A DNA stretch of 64,000 nt from Ceratodon purpureus (Eukaryota > Streptophyta > Bryopsida > Pseudoditrichales > Ditrichaceae), in NCBI GenBank assembly GCA_014871385.1, contig CM026423.1:6176967-6240966 (forward strand). The letters run 5' to 3'. Under the pieces are notes generated by a model. It was not told the DNA's origin and searched no databases. It saw only the letters and a list, made by a program, of their open reading frames with translations. A program made the translations under genes and the position numbers. This document shows, piece by piece, positions 60,701 to 64,000 of this stretch. How positions within the stretch are numbered: position 1 is the first letter of the stretch; each line of letters begins with the position of its first letter.

Positions 60701-62631
60701 CAAGAGCGACAAATACAGCACTTTCAAATTGTTGATCATTGCCTGTACAGCTTCCACATTCTCAACATTGAGTTTTGTTTGGCATATTGCAGGTAATGGT
60801 CATCAAGCTTTGAAAACCGCAGGTACGTTGGAGATTCCTGTGACGTGGGAAGACCAACAGGCAAATGATCATCAGAACGGTGAGTATGGTTCTAAACGGG
60901 ATGCTAATGTCTCTTCGATGAACGGCGCTGATAAGACAGCTCTGGACATGATTGCTATTCACCGTCACTTTCATAGTTTGGAGCGTCAACAGCTTTCCGT
61001 GATGGAGATGCTGCAGGTGAATTTTAGCCCCCCCCGAACACGTAGGTGTGTTCTTTGGTAATTCACGCTTGAGCTTAATTATGCTATCCGTCAACATAGC
61101 TTGAGAAATCCTATGGACTTGTGAATTGTAAGAAATATTTAGGTTGTATATTGGGGAGAACACTGCCATAGATCCTCAGAACTTACAGATTTGTGCTTCC
61201 ATTTTGATATCTGGGATGAGCAGGATTCTATGGTGCGTGTGCACGAGAGCATGCAAGATCTAGAAGGGCGAGTATCTAGGTTGGAGCAGATTGTGGACGA
61301 TATGGCTCACAGTTCGGGTAATACGGAAGAAAGGTGTCCAATTGGTGAATCACAAACTTTTCAAGGTGGTCATACACTTCGAAATTACCTTTCTGGTAAC
61401 GGGTACCCTAGTGGAAAGGTTAGCGAGGAAAATGCTGTACCTCCGAGTTTACGAAGTCAGGACTCCTTGGAGAAGATGACCGAGTCAACATGTGGAGATT
61501 CAGAAGAATTTACCTTCGGCACTGGTCATCAGATGCCAGAGGCTGAGAGGTTGAGGCGGCCTAATGTCCTGGCGTCCATTAATCCGTTGCAGAAAAGCAT
61601 TAGAGAGGATGGGGAGACGCTTGAACAAGTGGGAAACAGAAGAGTTGTTGATCGAGGCGGGGGTCTCCTACCACAGGGAGAAGGTCCATCTGCCCGAAGC
61701 GTTTGGCATGCATCAAAAGATGAGGCTATAGCGGCCATTCGTGGCGCTTCTGTACCGAGTAAACCTCACAATCATCGGAAGCACTCCGGTCGGGATTTCA
61801 ATACCGATCAGAAGCCACATAGGGTGGCGGGGGGACCATTTTGGATGATGTGGAGCCGAGCTATGGAAAGCGTACGATCAGGTGACCTAGATCAGGCGTA
61901 TGGAGAGATTATAGGTAGCAATGATGAGCTTTTGTTGGTACGTTTGATGGGCCGCACTGGACCTGTTTTGGATCAACTCGGTGCTGCTACTGTATCACAG
62001 CTTATGGGCAGTATCAAACAGTTTCTTCAGCAACAGAGCTTCTTGGATTGTGTAATTCCTTGGCTTCAGCAGGTACACGAACGCTACTTCTTCTGGTTGC
62101 TGATTGCTACCCGCTCTTGGTTTTAGTCCTTTGTAAGCATGTCGTGTTAGGCAGCTCTGACTTTTTACATGTGCAACTTCATTGTTTTTGAAGATTGACG
62201 GAAGAAAAATCCAAAAACATCTTCTCTGAAGTTGGTATTTTGGTAGTATCTGGGTAGGTTCGGCTTTAATGTCTTGTTAATCTGGGTTGTTCTTGTTGGC
62301 ATTTCCCTGTATCAAACTTGTTGCCAATTGTTCCCTCATGAGGACCTCCGCAACTGCGCAAATACTTAGGTCTCACCCCAGTGAACGTTTCCAAGTTGCA
62401 CCTTTTTAAGCGATCTATTTTATTTTATTTTATTTTGTGATCTAACAATGGTTTATGCAGGTATCAGACCTGGTCTCAAGTAAGGGTCCCAATGCACTTG
62501 GACTGATGGGAGAAGCAAAGAAGGATCTTGTTTTTGCTTTGCAAGAAGCCACAAGCATGGAATATGCGCAGAGCTGGATGGGAGCTAAAATTGCTGAACT
62601 TGCTGAGCATCTTGGGAATGCTTGGTCCTAA
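57740..62631 (+). CDS. TORTIFOLIA1/SPIRAL2-like microtubule-associated HEAT protein
   Basis: Seven exons (57740-58399, 59020-59214, 59615-59696, 59870-60397, 60793-61016, 61224-62072, 62461-62631) join in phase to 902 aa. The N-terminal ~300 residues are HEAT repeats with the family blocks LKNRILATLHKLSDRDTQQL, RRLKDPDSNIRDACVETIGI, ALAEQHRNLQTGASMCLARV and SSEWAVRKAAAETL-type helices. A Ser-rich, probably disordered middle follows, with a coiled-coil stretch at about 535-595 (RVHESMQDLEGRVSRLEQ). The conserved C-terminal domain lies at about 770-902 (SGDLDQAYGEIIGSNDELLL, GRTGPVLDQLG, SWMGAKIAELAEHLGNAWS). Arabidopsis TOR1/SPR2 binds cortical microtubules, including minus ends, and sets straight versus helical growth. 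Length and domain order are normal. The first exon is very GC-rich compared with the rest and produces a long antisense frame that is not a gene. Confidence 0.95.
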
Positions 62632-63884
62632 GATGCTTGTCTAAGTGGTAAGCAAGATAGTCCCAAAGGTTGGAAGTCTCCCTTTCCGCTCACACCACAA
62701 TGCATTTCAAAGCTTCACTTGATTCTAATGATCAAAATGGACTGTCAATGTCTTGATAACTCACCATAGTCCATGCAGTATGTGCCTATCTTCATACATA
62801 ACAAAGTCTGTTAAGGATTTAAATGTAGATCTCAAGAAGGTACATATGGGAGCATGTGGTTAAAATATTTATTGTTGTTTTTGGAAAAGTCTTCTGCCAT
62901 TCATGATAAGTAGAGCCATCGTCAATATTGTATCAACTTCTTGCTGAGAATCAATCCATTTTAGACTGTAAGGTGTACTTTGTTGTATTTTAATGAACTG
63001 AAAGATAATTAATGGAAGTTCAAAATTAGAAGGATTACAATAATCAAAATGTATTTCCACTTGTAGTCAAAGGAGCAAAGTATGGAATTCAATAAAGTAA
63101 TTTCTTTTGTTGATTATATAGATCTCCTTGAGATGTATACACAAGTATTAGGGTATTACTTATATAATAAAATCCTGTCATGTTTTACTAATATTGTACT
63201 CTAATATATTTTGTATAAGGGATTTATTTTTGACAAAATAGTATATGTCTCCACAATATTAATATGTATTAAACAATTCTATACATCTAAATAATGATCT
63301 AATGGGATCTTTCACCATCTCAGTTTACACATTAATTTCACATGGAAATCATAATGAATTGTAAGAGAGAAACTTCGGTCTTCAGATGAAAGCGACGTGA
63401 TTCAAGTGTTTGTTCGATCTAACCTCAATCCAAAGCCTACAAGACAAAGGTATGGAAGAAAAGATCTACTCCCCCCTTTTGAGAGTAGACACTTTAGTCA
63501 CAAGTAACTAGTAACAAAAAACCAATAAAACGAGCGTATAAGTTCGTTTGCAGTGAAGGTTTGGCCACCAAGTCACGAGTTCATTGTTGGTTGGAGGTGA
63601 GCATTTGTCTCATATAACTGGTCCATGTTCATAATGAATTGAAAAAATTAGGAAGTAGGATTTGTTTTTTTTATGTTTGTGGAATTTATTTATTGTATGA
63701 TGTTTGGATAATAGTATATTTTGAGAATGGTGAAATTTCTAATATAAGAAAAGAATTATATGAAACATGTAGGTGGAATTTCAAACATACTTAATTTTAT
63801 TTTTTTAAATTGTATTCTAAATGTACAACATGGTGGCAACTTCAATGGCTATGCAATGGTTGAAGAATTGATGTTATTTGAGAT
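62632..63884. other. 3' flank of the TORTIFOLIA1-like gene, AT-rich
   Basis: Likely 3' UTR up to about 62830, then AT-rich spacer. No gene seen. Confidence 0.5.
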
Positions 63885-64000
63885 AATTATCCCCTGAGGT
63901 TCCTTGACTATGTTTCACCAAAAAAACGCTTCAAAACTGCCATTTCCAAAGTAAAAAGCATGAATGACTAAAAACTCATTATTTTCTAATTCTAACCGTA
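63885..64000. mobile_element. End of a third copy of the 871-bp MITE family, cut by the window edge
   Basis: Begins near ATTATCCCCTGAGGTTCCTT. Read in reverse complement, the last ~110 bp align closely with 42960-43047: both contain AGAAAATAATGA, TTAGTCATTC and GGAAATGGCA. The CCCCTGAGGTTC start and CAAAACTGCC block also resemble the left end of the 27285-28155 element. Confidence 0.7.

Overview
The window is nuclear DNA from a land plant. Nearly every gene has spliceosomal introns with GT..AG borders, and several families are plant-specific: a TORTIFOLIA1/SPIRAL2 microtubule protein, an AKRP-type plastid ankyrin protein, a gamma-glutamyl-peptidase-type amidotransferase and an At3g12590-like protein. 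Introns are mostly about 80-700 bp. The spacers are very AT-rich and full of small inverted-repeat elements (MITEs), and I saw no LTR retrotransposon, rRNA, tRNA or CRISPR. This fits a bryophyte such as a moss better than a large-genome seed plant, but the species cannot be fixed from the sequence alone.

Layout. 1-3.3 kb: AT-rich spacer with a MITE. 3.3-8.1 kb (minus): 12-exon glutamate carboxypeptidase II/AMP1 homologue. 8.1-12 kb: C/T-rich upstream DNA and two MITEs. 12.09-14.51 kb: a complete Tc1-type DNA transposon with an intact DD34E transposase that also carries an exon of AP-4 mu adaptin. 17.7-19.3 kb (plus): four-exon gene for a 162-aa unknown protein. 20.4-22.5 kb (plus): five-exon class I glutamine amidotransferase with an organelle-type leader. 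22.5-30 kb: AT-rich desert with one single-exon 151-aa orphan ORF and two MITEs. 30.2-38.2 kb (plus): 17-exon At3g12590-like gene (1262 aa). 38-45 kb: spacer with nested and repeated MITEs. 45.5-51.3 kb (minus): AKRP-like ankyrin gene followed by a tandem duplicate of its ankyrin exons. 52.8-53.2 kb: MITE. 54.0-56.5 kb (plus): nine-exon NIPA magnesium transporter. 57.7-62.6 kb (plus): seven-exon TORTIFOLIA1-like gene. 62.6-64 kb: AT-rich spacer ending in another MITE copy.

For each multi-exon gene I placed exon borders by eye on splice sites and family similarity, and checked that reading phase is kept across all introns; every total is a multiple of three. The genes look like independent housekeeping or developmental genes, with no cluster logic. 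The most unusual parts are the Tc1-type element with its captured host exon, the duplicated phase-0 ankyrin cassette, and several families of miniature transposons, one nested in another with a visible 10-bp target duplication.
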